A DNA stretch of 64,000 nt. Source: Aphelenchoides besseyi. Its lineage: Eukaryota; Nematoda; Chromadorea; Rhabditida; Aphelenchoididae. The notes beneath the pieces are model-generated. The model was not told the DNA's origin. It saw only the letters and a list, made by a program, of their open reading frames with translations, and did not search any database. Positions 63,877-64,000 of the stretch are shown piece by piece. Every line of letters begins with the position of its first letter. Within the stretch, counting starts at the first letter, position 1. Both the position numbers and the translations under genes were made by a program. The stretch spans positions 1,612,001 through 1,676,000 of the forward strand of contig JAMPIQ010000003.1 in assembly GCA_024699855.1 (NCBI GenBank), read 5' to 3'.

Positions 63877-64000
63877 CTTTTCGAAAATGCGAGTGAATTT
63901 TGAGTAGTCAGCAATGGACTGAAAAGCTTTGGTTGGAGATGTTTGAAGTCATAGTCATCTATTGTGGTGATCGACAATCCATCTGCATTCCCGGACTTAC
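63877..64000. other. Window end
   Basis: Ends in GGACTTAC, which on the minus strand reads GTAAGTCC and could be the donor of an exon beyond the window. No more can be said. Confidence 0.25.

Noticed and set aside
1..64000. CRISPR arrays, insertion sequences, phage or viral genes
   Set aside because: No spaced direct repeats, transposase or viral replication genes were seen; the window is ordinary eukaryotic DNA.

Overview
This is a stretch of nematode nuclear genome. The evidence is the gene content: a CYP4-type P450 cluster, divergent nuclear hormone receptors, four transthyretin-like (TTR) secreted proteins, a serpentine 7TM receptor, a UDP-glucuronosyltransferase with the nematode-style signature, a ShKT-domain peptide and a CHK-like kinase. 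Genes are compact and cut by many introns, mostly about 38-60 nt, ending in TTTTAG or TTTCAG. The sequence does not fix the genus. All gene models were assembled by eye from reading frame plus splice sites, with no transcript evidence.

Layout. 1-7.1 kb: three CYP4-like P450s on the minus strand (the first cut by the window edge) and a probable P450 relic. 7.7-8.7 kb: a secreted protein of unknown function. 9.2-12.8 kb: a histidine acid phosphatase and a UGT, the latter convergent with a 7TM receptor (12.8-14.0 kb). 15-17.6 kb: three secreted proteins (ShKT, a cysteine-rich glycoprotein, a small peptide). 18.5-19.7 kb: a TSSK-like kinase. 20.6-24.8 kb: SPT5. 25.1-26.5 kb: an unknown protein. 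26.9-27.1 kb: a GC-rich patch with an RNA-like hairpin and a tRNA-like element. 27.4-31.1 kb: three short-chain dehydrogenases (SDRs), two sharing a nearly identical inverted 277-bp tract, one of them frameshifted. 33.7-39.4 kb: three nuclear hormone receptors. 40.4-41.4 kb: an unknown spliced gene. 42.7-47.9 kb: a CHK-like kinase whose 3.6-kb intron contains FMC1 and the condensin II subunit NCAPH2 on the other strand. 48.8-51.7 kb: two TTR genes, the second with a fourth SDR nested antisense in its intron. 52.4-55.9 kb: a MOV10-like RNA helicase. 56.4-59.6 kb: two more TTR genes, a single-pass membrane protein and a mucin-like protein. 60.9-63.7 kb: prolyl oligopeptidase.

Two themes stand out. 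First, host/nested gene arrangements occur twice within 10 kb. Second, several introns needed to keep conserved frames have 5' splice sites that are not GT (AT, GA and GC) but keep AAGT at positions +3 to +6, suggesting relaxed +1/+2 recognition. The P450, UGT and SDR genes together form a detoxification/metabolism set, although nothing shows they are co-regulated beyond a shared TATA-type promoter motif at three SDRs.
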